A DNA stretch of 60,000 nt from positions 30,996,926 to 31,056,925 of the forward strand of contig CAIIXF020000002.1 of the NCBI GenBank assembly GCA_903813345.2. The letters run 5' to 3'. The DNA comes from Owenia fusiformis. Taxonomy: Eukaryota; Annelida; Polychaeta; Sabellida; Oweniidae. Positions within the stretch are counted from its first letter, which is position 1. Each line of letters opens with the position of its first letter. Shown here in pieces: positions 32,067 to 43,466 of this stretch. Both the position numbers and the translations under genes were made by a program. The notes under the pieces were generated by a model that made no database searches, was not told where the DNA came from, and saw only the letters and a program-made list of their open reading frames with translations.

Positions 32067-32309
32067 CACAACGATTGTGACTTAACAACAACTACATTAG
32101 TTAAAATAACTATTACAAATAAAACACTGACAAAAACAACAACTACAACAACCTTATCAGCTGCAACAGGTCGCACAACACCAACAGCAGACTGCGTTAA
32201 CTTCCAGCCAATCACAAATGAGGAAAGTAGGTCAGGTAATTTATCATCCTTTACGAAGTACAAAAAGATTTCGAGGGTCCCACTGTACATTTTTGCAAAG
32301 TGATCGAAT

Positions 32310-32556
32310 TACAAAGATTTATTGGGTAAGCAGATTACTTTATCCCTCCTCCCCAATTCTTCCTCCTGAAGACTGGGGGGAATCTTGGGTATTTTTAAAG
32401 CCCCACTTAAACTATAAAATTGATTCTCTTGATCAAATACATTCAGATGTACGCTTACAAGTATTTTCAGTCTTGCCATATGAGCTTCTAGTAAAGATGG
32501 AAAGGGCACAACTCCCGTTAAGGCAATATAAAAGGTATTACCCTGGAGTCCAGTAG
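32310..32556 (+). CDS. Unidentified ORF segment
   Basis: The frame reads YWVSRLLYPSSPILPPEDWG, SWVFLKPHLNYKIDSLDQIH and VLPYELLVKMERAQLPLRQY before TAG. The composition is that of a folded protein, with no repeats. I do not recognise the family. It could be the last exon of the preceding YR-like gene or an unrelated host exon. In-frame sequence upstream to 32218 is less convincing. Confidence 0.35.
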
Positions 32557-34600
32557 AAAAAAAATTGTTAAATAGACAAATAAAATGAAAATAATTAAAT
32601 AAAAAATTTACTAAATAATCAGGTTAATTAAGTTCCCTGTAGCCTTCACTGAAGCCTGTATCCTTTTTAAAGATATACAGGCTACAGTATGGGGTAAGGT
32701 GAGAAAACAATGCCTCACTTTTGCAACCACAACTCAATGTTAACTTATGGATTACAAATCAGAGTAATATCATCATTTTACAGTGATAATTCATAGCCTT
32801 AGTTGATACTACTGACCTTAATTAAGTATGCCTTCCAATGTCTCCCTGTATGTATCCTTCGTGAAATTTTTATGGTGATTGAAGAATGGATGTCATCTCA
32901 AGGAGTTCCACTGCAGTGTCTAGATAACATCCACCTGTTCCATTGCTGGATCTGACCTCCCTCCTCAGCTGCAGCATATCTAATGACAGTGCATACTCTG
33001 CCTATGCATTATAGAGCATCTTTGATGAAGCCCTGGAACAAAATAGAGATTTAGTGAAAAAAAATCAGGATCTCTTATATACAAAAGTATGACTATGCCT
33101 ATAATACACGGTGACCAAGAGTTAACAGTGCAAATCGGCCCGGTCGTTTAACTTTAGTCGTGTTTTTTTGAAAATTTGAAAGGTAGGTTGATAAATATGG
33201 TCATGAAATTGCTGTCACTTGACTTTATGTAAAAGTAAGTAATTTATATTGCTTTCCATACTATATATCTTAACTTCAGGTATTCGTAAACGTGTTATTT
33301 GCACGAATCGTATGCTATAGTCTTGTTATATCGGGGAATGAGCAATTCTGTCAGTGTTATACATATTTTTGCCTGAAAATCACTTGCCTGACTTGTATTC
33401 AATATTTTGAAAAATTTGGACTCAAAAATTTGAGAATTTGGGCCCAAATTTTTAAAGGTTGGATAAATAGTGCAGAGAGAGACGTATCCAACGATCATGA
33501 ACCTGGTGTCAAAATATATCGAAGTTTGGATATTTCATCAAGGCTATTTTCATTAGCTACCAAGAGAACCCCCGAACCTACCAAATTTCAGCCGATAGTT
33601 GCAATCATTATCATCCTAAATCCCCGGGAATCTTCTCCCGAAACCAATAATCCTGGACAGAAAAAATGCTCACGTACCTTTTAAAAAATTAGATTCAAGC
33701 CCCGCTTTCCCCAAACGTTCTATTCATCATTATGTTTGTAAGATACCATGCGCATGTCAAGAAAACCTTGAATATGGGTAGATTTGAGGTATTTTAGTCT
33801 TCAATTATTTTAGATTTTTCTTCGTCAGTGGGTCGGGCAAACTGCAAGAGTTGCCAGTAATAGACCGCAAACGGCGGTAATATCGTGTACCATGCTTACG
33901 GTTACATATTAGACCACCGCGGTTATACTATGAATATGCGGTCCTATCTATCTCAGCTGCAGCAGGAATTTCAAATGGCGGAGATTTAGAAATGTTTCAA
34001 AAAACAAAATGCGGGACCATGGGCTTTCAACTAGAAGGGTAGGCAACTTCCCATATTTCATACATAAGCATTGCCTTTTGGGTTTTCAGAATTGAAGAAT
34101 GTACACATTCCAAGAAAATCTTATTTTTTACTTTTTAGGGATGATTTAAAGAAATAACTCAAATATAAAAACATGATCACCTACATACATGTTGATAATT
34201 TAATAAAAAATGGAATTCATCATAATTATGACAATACAGAGAGTGAACATTCTCCCACAAATTATGTTTTTATTGGAATGTGTTCTTGAATAATTACCCA
34301 CAATGCAATACTCAAAGAGAACATCTTGATAGTTTATTGGTCTTTTTGTTTACTTTTACATGAGACTGAACATATTTGATGCTTTAATCATATTGAAAAT
34401 TGATTTTTATTCAAAATAATACTAAAACATATACATTTATCAAATACTTTTTGAAATAGATCTATTACCACAAAAAGGGAAGCATGGCATTGCTCATTTG
34501 AAGGTCTCATGTTTACAACACAGAGTTGTTGCATACCCTTCTAGTCTAATTGAAAGCCCATGGCGGGACGTCCAACCTTTCAATTGCTTATTTAGAAGTC
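32557..34600. other. 2-kb stretch without a recognised gene
   Basis: AT-rich. The 130-codon frame at 33292-33684 shows no conserved motif and is probably chance. A weak inverted pair GTAGCC/GGCTAC is at 32639-32686. Confidence 0.4.
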
Positions 34601-34603
34601 TAT

Positions 34604-34850
34604 TTGGGCCATTCCATTTAAAAAATGTACGGGGGGTATGGATGCACAGGCTGAGACACCCCCCCCCCCCAGAATTTTTTTTCTTGCTACCCCCCCCCCC
34701 CCCCAGAAAATTGCATCCATACCACCCCCCCCCCCCCCCCCGGAAATTTGCATCCATACCCCCCCCCCCAGAAATTTGCATCCATACCCCTCTACCCTGG
34801 AAAATTGCATCCATACCCCCCGAAACACGCAAAATCCCCCCTTGAGAAAC
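34604..34850. repeat. Poly-C minisatellite, left copy
   Basis: Four to five units of AGAAATTTGCATCCATAC followed by C9-C18 runs. The block begins GGGCCATTCCATTTAAAAAATGTACGGGGGGTATGG, which recurs in inverted orientation at 42430-42465. Proline- or glycine-rich frames in both strands are artefacts. Confidence 0.9.
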
Positions 34851-34923
34851 AATATAAAGGTTATAAGTTGCTCCTACCATTGAAATAGGCAATCAGTTTG
34901 CAGAATTTACAAATTAGTGTTAA

Positions 34924-35760
34924 AGGCACATGTTCATGGAAATACCCACGTTATCGGTGTGTATACAATAGAACCACATGTTATATTCCACAAGTCCAAA
35001 AATATCTGCACCAGCTATGCACATATTTCTTACCTCATTATTGATTAGTATCCAACAGACTGAGTGTGAACTCAGTTTGTTATCCTTATTTTCTGTCGTG
35101 TGGTTATTGCGGTGAATTGTATTGCACAAAATTATCAATTCATTAGAGGAAGCATTACTTCAATAAAATAAACATTCGGAAAATTCAATTAGGTAGTAAG
35201 GTACAATTAAATGACATAAAAAGTAACACAGCATATTGTCTAGTCTAAGAGATAAAGCTACATGTAGTGGAACTTAAAAATAATTTAAATATGCAAATTA
35301 ATTTTCTACATCAGTCTCTTTGAATTATAATTTACATTAAAAAATACCGTCTAGAGAATGTAATCTACTCAATTGATTCTATACACTAGCTTGAACATTC
35401 TCTCAAAGCTACAGCTGTCTTTTGAAATACTGGTCGATTTAAAAAGTCTGCGATTTGAGACAGCCGCAACTTTTGGGCTTTGAGAGAACACTTAGGCTGG
35501 TCTTTAGATTAAATTGAAGTAAGAAATATGTACATAGCTAGCACCGACTTTTATGTCTTTTGATAAACAACATAATGTTCTTTGGATTTGGTCTGCATAA
35601 CCTGAGATTTTCTTGGCACAAGATAATTACCAGGCTTACTCAGTTACCTAAAGAAGGCAATGCAAAGATAATTTCCGGAAAAAACAAAGAAATAAAACAC
35701 ATGCCTTCATACTATATTTTGTACCAGAAATTTTCAAAATATTTCCATATACACGTGCCT
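34924..35760. mobile_element. MITE with TTAA target duplication, 837 bp
   Basis: Left end AGGCACATGTTCATGGAAATA (34924 on) and the reverse complement of the right end, AGGCACGTGTATATGGAAATA (to 35760), are inverted repeats. TTAA flanks both sides (34920-34923, 35761-35764). No transposase is inside. Confidence 0.75.
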
Positions 35761-36564
35761 TTAACAGAATGTCAGTAAGTCATATACGCTCAGAATGAAT
35801 TATTGCTTATATTACTGTAACAGGATATTTCTAGGTCAACTTTTTTTGCCTTAGCTATGGTGGTTTTGATGACATCTAGTCTCAACAGTATATTTTCACG
35901 TACTAGTTAGCACAAAAAGTGTATGTATATAGTATCAAAGATACAATCTGATTGAATTAGTCTGAAAATATTGCTGGTACAGTAAAACCTGTATATCTGA
36001 ACACCTGGCTAATCCGAACACCTTCCAATTTGAACACTTTTTTTCGGTCCCATTTTTTCCTCCCATTGACTCCCATGTTAAAAAAACACTGAAATCTGAA
36101 CACCTCCTAATCTGAACAGTGAACAACCAGATTTGAAAAACTGACCTGTCTAATCTGAACATTTTATCAGAAATCAAATGTCTGGACATTTCAATAATAG
36201 CCACATATTGAGTCAATGTTATAGTTCTTATTATCTTTACATATGCAATGTAATCAAAGAACCAATATTGTTAATTAATTAACTTATTTAAGTCTCAATG
36301 ACATCCCTAATTGTGGAAAACAACAAAAAAGGTGTGAATACGGGAGTTAATTGGTTTATCCTATTAGAAAAGAACTGAAAGTTTTATGTTTGGATTAAGA
36401 GAAAGGTGTGAATCAAGAACATAATTGGTTTATCCTTATTTTAAATTAACTGGATGTTTTTGATTTGGATTATGAACAAGTCTTAACCATGGGTCTGTTA
36501 TGATAGCTGGGATTCAATCAGTAAATCTTTTTATCGAATTTGAAAAAGTGCTATATTGTCGTCG

Positions 36565-36608
36565 TCTTGTGCTGTTGGGCGGGCGTGCGGGCGGGCGTGC
36601 GGGCGTGC
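36565..36608. repeat. GGGCGTGC microsatellite
   Basis: Short run of GGGCGGGCGTGCGGGC-type repeats, the same kind of motif that precedes the array at 40495. Confidence 0.85.
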
Positions 36609-36616
36609 TAAACCAA

Positions 36617-37960
36617 ATCTTGTCATCAAATTTCCAGGATAACTGCTTACCTGTTCAACTTGAAATTTTTACAGATGCAAGAGCAGACTAGTACCAAGAT
36701 CTGATTAGGTTAAGGGCATGCTGGGTAAACTATGTGGCCGCCATTTTGAATTTTTCAACAAATCTTGTCATCAAAATTCCAGGAAAACCACTTATCAGTT
36801 CAACTTGAAATTTTTACAGATGCAAGAGCAGACTATTGCCAAGATCTGATTAGGTTTTGGGTATGCTGGCTGAATTACATGGTGGCCATTTTGAATTTTT
36901 CAATTTGGCGGCCATTTTGAATTTTTCAACTTGCTCCAAATTGACCAAATTTTTTTTTAAAAAAACATCTACAAGTTCTCAGAAGTTCAAATCTGACCTT
37001 AGATTTCAGATTTGACCTTTCGTTGACCTTCAGTGACCTTTAAAAGGTAAAAAAAGTTTATTTTCTAAATTGATATTTTGGATTTAAATTTAGGTCAGCT
37101 TAATTACGAAACACCTACTGAGGTCTGAAAAAGTTAAATTTTCAAGGTCAAAGGTCAAGGTCAATAAACTAGGTCACAAATGATGTTATCCAAGTTTCTC
37201 AAAGTTTGTGACTACAAATCAATTCTTGTCATCAAAATTCCAAGAAAACCGCTAACCTGTTCAACTTGAAATTATTACACATGCAATAGCAGACTAGTGC
37301 CAAGATCTGATTAGATTTAGGGCATGCTGGGTAAACTATGTGGCGGCCATTTTGAATTTTTCAACAAATCTTGTCATCAAAATTCCAGGAAAACCACTTA
37401 TCCGTTCAACTTGAAATTTTTACAGATGCAAGAGCAGACTATTGCCAAGATCTGATTAGGTTTTGGGTATGCTGGCTGAATTACATGGTGGCCATTTTGA
37501 ATTTTCAATTTGGCGGCCATTTTGAATTTTTCAATTTGCTCCAAATTGACCAAATCTTTTTTTAAAAAACATCTACAAGTTCTCAGAAGTTCAAATCTGA
37601 CCTTAGATTTCAGATTTGACCTTTCGTTGACCTTCAGTGACTTTGAAAAGGTCAAAAATTTGATTTTCTAAATTGATATTTTGGATTTAAATTTAGGTCA
37701 GCTTAATTACGAAACACCTACTGAGGTCTGAAAAAGTGAAATTTTCAAGGTCGAAGGTCATCAAATTAGGTCACAAACAATGTTATCTAAATTTTCCCAA
37801 AGTTCAAGACTACAAATAAATTCTTGTCATCAAAATTGCAGGAAAACCGCTAACCTTGTCAACTTGAAATGTTTACAGATGCAAGAGCAGACTAGTGCCA
37901 AGGTCTGATTAGGTTTTGGCCATGCTGGGTAAATTGCATGGTGGCCAGTTTGCTCTTCAA
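36617..37960. repeat. ~606-bp higher-order tandem repeat inside the Tigger element
   Basis: TCTTGTCATCAAAATTCCAG-type unit starts occur at about 36617, 36765, 37224, 37370 and 37825. A short ~150-bp repeat alternates with a longer part, which gives a ~606-bp super-unit. The long part contains CTACTGAGGTCTGAAAAAGT and TTTTCAAGGTC, also seen in the array units at about 22490 and 25970. Confidence 0.8.
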
Positions 37961-38319
37961 AGTGCGATATTTATCACTGTGTGTCTTGTTTAATCACAGA
38001 GACAACACAGACACATTTGCAGACAAGATTATAATTGTTTTATCATTATTAGAAATTACCTGGATGTTTTTGATTTGGATTAAGAGAAAGGTGAGAATCA
38101 AGAACATAATTGGTTTATCCTTATTTTAAATTAACTGGATGTTTTTGATTTGGATTATGAACAAGTCTTAACTGTTTTATATCCCATGGGTCTGTTATGA
38201 TAGCTAGGATTCAATCAGTAAATGTTTTATAATCACAAAGACAACACAGACACATTTGCAGACAAGATTATATCACGAGAAAAAGAAAAAAGTCAACTTC
38301 GTAATATCCTATCACTAAA

Positions 38320-38505
38320 ATGTCTCCTAAAAGGCATACATCTGACATCCTGAATGCCCTTGATATTTTGAAAGATTATGCATCATCTCGAATGATCACT
38401 CATGAAAAATTCTTTTTAATTGAAGAGGGTATCTACTCAAATATTGCTAATGCTAAAAGTGCCAAGAAACAAACAACAATGAATGACTTTTTCAAGCTCA
38501 GGTAA
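38320..38505 (+). pseudogene. Tigger/pogo transposase C-terminus with PIP box
   Basis: The 61-codon frame encodes SDILNALDILKDYASSR, EKFFLIEEGIYSN and AKKQTTMNDFFKLR before TAA. A helical segment ending in Q-x-x-M/I-x-x-F-F is the usual C-terminus of pogo and Tigger transposases, where the motif is a PCNA-interacting peptide (established for Drosophila pogo). The DNA-binding CENPB-type domains and the DDD catalytic core are absent. Position inside matching TIRs supports the assignment. The ATG at 38320 is only the first Met and is not a proven start. Confidence 0.7.
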
Positions 38506-38879
38506 AGCAGTGCTCTGTAACCACAATATGAGATAAGTCATTTAATAAGCATGAGATTTTGTACAAGACTATCATATACTTATTCAGTGTATTACAAAGT
38601 TTTTGCCAAAATTAAAGAGTTATCTTTCCAAAAATAATGAAATTGTTCAAAATGTAAATAAAACATAGCATATACATGTAGGCTATAGGCCTACATGTAT
38701 ATTCATGTATATCAACAACATGTATTGTTTTCTGACTAAGTATTAAGTGTTCAATATAGTGGACTGAACAATGAAAATCCCCCCCCCCCCGACCAACAAT
38801 ATCCTCGAAATTTGAACACCTGCCAATTTGAACGCTTTTGGCTGGTCCCATGGGTGTTCGGATTAGACAGGTTTTACTG

Positions 38880-40460
38880 TAGTTTGAAGTAACCTTCCTC
38901 AATAATGTAGACAAAATGAGTGAAGTAATTTTGACTACCAGAAATTAGTGTACCTATTAACGGTTCACAATTCTTTAGAATGTATGAATAACTAGAATAT
39001 TCAGTGGTTTACTTTTCAAACTACTGTCCTATATTTTCAAAAACACATGAAAAGTTCAATATGTGAAGCAAGTGACCACATAGTTTATGTCTGAAATTAG
39101 ATGCCCAAAATGTGGAACAGACATGACAGAAAATAATACTATGAACTTATAACAAAAGTGTTCTAGATACTCTCATCTACTTGAATAAAGTTATATTTGA
39201 AGGCTACACATGCTGCATAATTTGACCAAATTGTCTAAAAGTCTAAAGAACAAGGAAGTAATTGCCAGATTGGAACCTATATATTGGTTCCAACATTGCA
39301 GTTTACATGTAGGTCACTGTCACATACACTGTTTTTTGTTTGGATCTAGTGTACTATATACTGCTTGTAGCTCTCAATTCAGAGTAAGGTCATGTGCCTA
39401 CTAGTGTAATGTATCCTGATCTCTAGACAAGTTCACTAATTTGTTAGATTGAGGTTGTAATAGTTTTATCCTGATATATTCAGATGACCTGTGTACTTTC
39501 TCAACAGACTAAATGATTATGAAAAAATAAAAACTGAATATTTCATAATTAGTTAGTTGAACTCGCTACCATTGTTCACTTCACACAATCAAAATTAAAA
39601 TGTAATGTTTCCATTGGTAACTACAATATTTTTTCATTATTTATTATTTCTACAACATAAATTACATAATTCCGGGCTCAACGATGACGTCAGAAGGAAT
39701 GACCATATATAGAAAATTTGGCCAACGAACACTGATTGGCGCGGTGAGTTCACAGGTTTATTTTAGTTTGAAAGAGTGAAGACGAAGCTCTCTTTTAAGA
39801 AGTGAAGTCAAACAAATGCAAAGGGTAACGATTCTGTTGTCCTCTGAGCTATTTTTTCGCAAACATGTACATTTTCAAAAACATATGATACTGATACACG
39901 TTTGTGAGGAAGAATGTTGTGGGGAATCTGCCTACAACGCGTGAAATAATGAAAAAGAAAAATCGTACCTTCGACGTTCCGACAAACCTTTTCACTAACC
40001 AGTGTAATCAAGTGGATCCCCAGTATATAGGATGTAGACTATATCCTATTTAGTCTGAATTATATTCAGACTATAAGGCAACTATGTTAAAGTTTGGTAA
40101 TTCTAAATATTTGTTTACATAGGAAGTGCTATTCAAAATGGCCGATTGGGTAAAATTAATTTTCACATTTGTTACTTCAACTAGCTTTATTTCTACTTGA
40201 CAATATGCTGTGTTACTTTTTAATGCATTAAATTGTACCTTACTATTTAATTGAAATTTTGTAATGTTTATTTTATTGAAGAAATTGTTCCTCCAATTGA
40301 TAATTTTATGCAAAAAAATTCACTGCAACTTCCACAGGAAAGTAGTACATCATTACAGACTGACTTCTAGTCAGTCTGTTGGATACATACTAATATAGGA
40401 TGTATGATATAGATTAGAAAATGTACTGATCTCACTTGAGAATGAAGATATTCTAATTAT
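38880..40460. other. Intergenic stretch with one promoter-like cluster
   Basis: No gene recognised. Short palindromes occur at 40050-40078 (TAGTCTGAATTATATTCAGACTA) and 40358-40380 (CAGACTGACTTCTAGTCAGTCTG). Confidence 0.4.
39685..39745. promoter_or_regulatory. CRE + TATA-like cluster
   Basis: TGACGTCA (39685-39692, a perfect CRE), TATATA (39706-39711) and an inverted CCAAT (GATTGGC, about 39732) lie within 55 bp. The arrangement could be a promoter, but no convincing coding sequence follows on either strand, so this is tentative. Confidence 0.25.
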
Positions 40461-41778
40461 CCCACCGAACGAAGTTCGAGGGGGATATAGAAAAGCCGTC
40501 CGTCCGTTCGTCCGTCCGTCCGTTCGTCCGTCCGTCCGTCCGTTCGTGTGTCCGGGCAATAACTCAAATACCGGTCGACGGATTTCATTCAAATTTTATA
40601 GGCTTATGCCTTATGGGTGTAGGACCTCTGCTCGAGAAGGAATTTTCAATATGGCCGCTTAATTCAAAATGGCGGCCATTTTTCGGAAAAAATATAATCT
40701 TTAATAACTCAAATACTAGTGGATGGATTTGGTTCAAATTTTATATGCTGTTGCCTTGGTACAAAGGAGCCTTGCTCAAGAAGACATTTTCAAGATGGCC
40801 ACCAAATTTTAAAATGGCGGCCATTTTTTGTAAAAAACGTTATCTTTGATAACTCAAAGACCATTGAATGGATTTGGTTCAAATTTTAGATGCTGATGCC
40901 TAGAGACATTGGAGCTCTGCTCGAGAAAGGATTTTCAAGATGGCAGCTGAATTTCAAAATGGCGGCCATTTTTCGTAAAAAACGTTATCTTTGATAACTC
41001 AAATACCATTGAATGGATTTGGTTTAAATTTTAGATGCTGATGCCTAGGGACATAGGAGCTCTGCTCAAGAAAGGATTTTCAAGATGGCAGCTAAATTTC
41101 AAAATGGCGGCCATTTTTCATAAAAAAACATTATCTTTGATAACTCAATTACCATTGAATGTATTTGGTTCAAATTTTACATGATGATGCCTTGGGACAT
41201 AGGAGCCCTGCTCAAGAAGGGATTTTCAAGGTGGTAGCTAAATTTCAAAATGGCCGCCATTTTTCATAAAAGAACATAACCTTTGATAACTCAAATACCA
41301 GTTGACGGATTTGGTTCAAATTCTATATGCTGATGCCTAGAGACAAAGAAGTTCTGCTCAAAAATAAATTTTCAAGATGGCCACTGAATTTCAAAATGGC
41401 CGCCATTTTTCGTAAAAAACGTAATTAATGATAACTTACTCAAATTCTAGTGGATGGATTTGGTTCCAATTTTATATGCTGATGTTTAGGGAAAAGGGAG
41501 ATCTGCTTCAGAAGAAATTTCAAAGGCGATAGCTGAATTTCAAAATGGCTGCCATTTTTCATTAAAAAAGTAATCTTTGATAACCCAGATACCATTGGAC
41601 GGACATTCTCTGCTAAAGAAGAAATCTAAAGTTGAATTTCAAAATGGCAACCATGTTTCATAAAGACATAATCTTTGATAATTCAAATACCAGTGGATGA
41701 ATTTGGCTCAATTTTTTTTATCAAAACATGTTTTGTTCGGTGGGATTTGCTACTCCGTGGAGTTGCTGTTTTTCTAGT
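40461..41778. mobile_element. Element with CCCACCGAAC ends and ~150-bp internal tandem repeats
   Basis: Left CCCACCGAACGAAGTTCG (about 40461) and right GTTCGGTGGG (about 41737) are inverted. Next comes a CCGTCCGTTCG microsatellite (40497-40550), then seven to eight ~150-bp tandem units. Each unit contains GATGGATTTGGTTCAAATTTTA, GCTCTGCTC-AAGAA, TTTTCAAGATGGC and AAAATGGCGGCCATTTTTC. Units decay toward the right. No coding capacity; short frames are repeat-derived. Confidence 0.8.
40497..40550. repeat. CCGTCCGT/TCGTCCG microsatellite
   Basis: CCGTCCGTTCGTCCGTCCGTCCG-type run at the left end of the element above. Confidence 0.9.
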
Positions 41779-42165
41779 TCTCATTGTCTGAATTTAAAAA
41801 TGTTTAAATAATATGCAGTAACTGTTTCAGAGAAAAATGTCATATTTGTTAATTTTAATGATTCTTCATGTTTTTGGGGAAATCATGTTTTACTGTGATC
41901 CAATATAATGCTTAATGCTAAGATAAGGAAAACTTTGGTATTGGATCACAAATACTTTGCAAATATGAAAGTCAGAAAAACCTGTATACAGCTAGATCTA
42001 GCTGTAGCATACTTTGTTCTGTTGGCTGGGATTAAATTTCGAAATAATAAACATGACCGAGATTTGGTGTCAGACAAGTCCATCCACAAAATACTCAAGA
42101 AATACATGTACATTAACTGACTTATTACCGCCTTTTAAAAGACTGAAAGACACTCCACCCTTATA
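41779..42165. other. Non-coding stretch
   Basis: No gene or element recognised; the 70-codon frame at 41908 has no motif. Confidence 0.4.
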
Positions 42166-42179
42166 CCCCTATAGAATAC

Positions 42180-42468
42180 TCCCCCACAGACTACCACCAC
42201 CACCCCCCTATTATTAACCCCCCCCCCCTTCATAATGCCTTTGCAAATACCCCCCCCCCCAGAATATTCCATGGTCAATACCCCCCCCCCCCAGAATTTT
42301 TTCGGTCTCCTACCCCCCCCCCAAGAATTTTTCGGTCAACACCCCCCCCCCCCCCCCAGAATTTTTTGGTCTCCTACCCCCCCCCAGAATTTTTCGGTCA
42401 ACACCCCCCCCCCCCCCAGAATTTTGCATCCATACCCCACGTACATTTTTTAAATGGAATGGCCCTTT
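42180..42468. repeat. Poly-C minisatellite, right copy (inverted border)
   Basis: Units of AGAATTTTTCGGTCAACA plus C9-C17 runs. Its right border, TGCATCCATACCCCACGTAC then ATTTTTTAAATGGAATGGCCC, is the reverse complement of the left border of the block at 34604, so the two blocks are inverted members of one family. Confidence 0.9.
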
Positions 42469-43312
42469 GCAAGTTTGATTGGTGGTATTCGTCGACAAGT
42501 GCATATATAGAAAATAGGTATGGCGAAGAAGACATTAAGCCAAACGTTGCACTAATAGCTCGGGAAAGGTAAAATGACTCCCAAATTTCTTTTCATGTTC
42601 TAGATCTAGCCTACAGTACAAGAGCAAGTTTTTATTTTGGACCCCCCTCAGTTGATTCCTGGATCCGCCACTGAAATGTCAGAAAGTTGTGCTTGAAAAC
42701 GATACAAAATAGCCCCATGTAGATAAAGAATTGCCTGTACTTACCTCTTTGCACTAAAGGGTCTCCAAAGCACTTCGTATTTTGATTTGAAACAGTTTAT
42801 ATTAAGAGCGGCACATGGTGTCAAGTTGAGCCTCATTTTGAAACAATACACTGAACAAAAATAAAACATGAGTGAACATTTTCCCGGGAATTTCTAAAGT
42901 AATAAATATGAGATAGATGAATTGGAGGACTATGTGCTAACAATTTGTTTTCCATGCCTACTGAGGTTCTCTGTACAAGACATCCCTATCGGTCTCAAGG
43001 GAATTGATTTTACTTTCTACATATAACAGTTGTAGATGGTGGTGGTAGATCTGGGGGGGGGGGTGTTAGGAGCCCAATATATAAGTGCCTTATCCCATCC
43101 CAGGACCGTCCCCGGACTATAGTCCTGGCACGGGATAACAAGTGCCCTTTTGGGTTGTCCCGTGCCCAGGACTGGCACGGGATAACTTTTTGAGTATAAC
43201 AAGGCCTCATTTTTAAATTTTAGGCCAAATTGTCAAGAAAATGGGCCTTACATTTGTTTTTGCCCTCCCCCCATCCCTTGTTGGTTCCCAGATCCAGGGT
43301 TAGCGGAAAAGG
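42469..43312. other. Non-coding stretch with a palindromic repeat
   Basis: A hairpin-prone block at 43088-43197 alternates TTATCCC, CCAGGAC, GTCCTGGCACGGGATAAC and CCCGTGCCCAGGACTGGCAC. No coding sequence. Confidence 0.5.
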
Positions 43313-43466
43313 AGACCATTGAAGTTCGTAATAACTCCTAAACTAGACAAGTGTGACATCAATGAAATTTTGCACACATCAGAACAGTTCTCCATATTCC
43401 TGAAACGGTGTCAATACAATGAATTAGTCAACTGGTTTAGGAGCTGTGATCATTTACATTAGTAGA

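Larger units (their letters stand above)
35980..38879 (+). mobile_element. Tigger/pogo-type element, 2.9 kb, non-autonomous
   Basis: Terminal inverted repeats start CAGTAAAACCTGT at 35980 and, on the other strand, at 38879. TA is duplicated on both sides (35978-35979, 38880-38881), as expected for the Tc1/mariner/pogo superfamily. Several TCTGAACACC or TTTGAACACC motifs lie within 200 bp of each end and may be transposase binding sites. The interior holds a higher-order repeat (36617-37960), a duplicated segment (36395-36540 against 38082-38228), and only the C-terminal piece of a transposase (38320-38505), so it cannot move by itself. Confidence 0.8.

Noticed and set aside
33292-33684. 130-codon plus-strand frame
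   Set aside because: No recognisable motif, odd composition and no splice context; likely chance in AT-rich DNA.
34494-34892. Gly-rich and Pro-rich frames in both strands
   Set aside because: Generated by long C-runs; no conserved motif. The same applies to 42235-42504.
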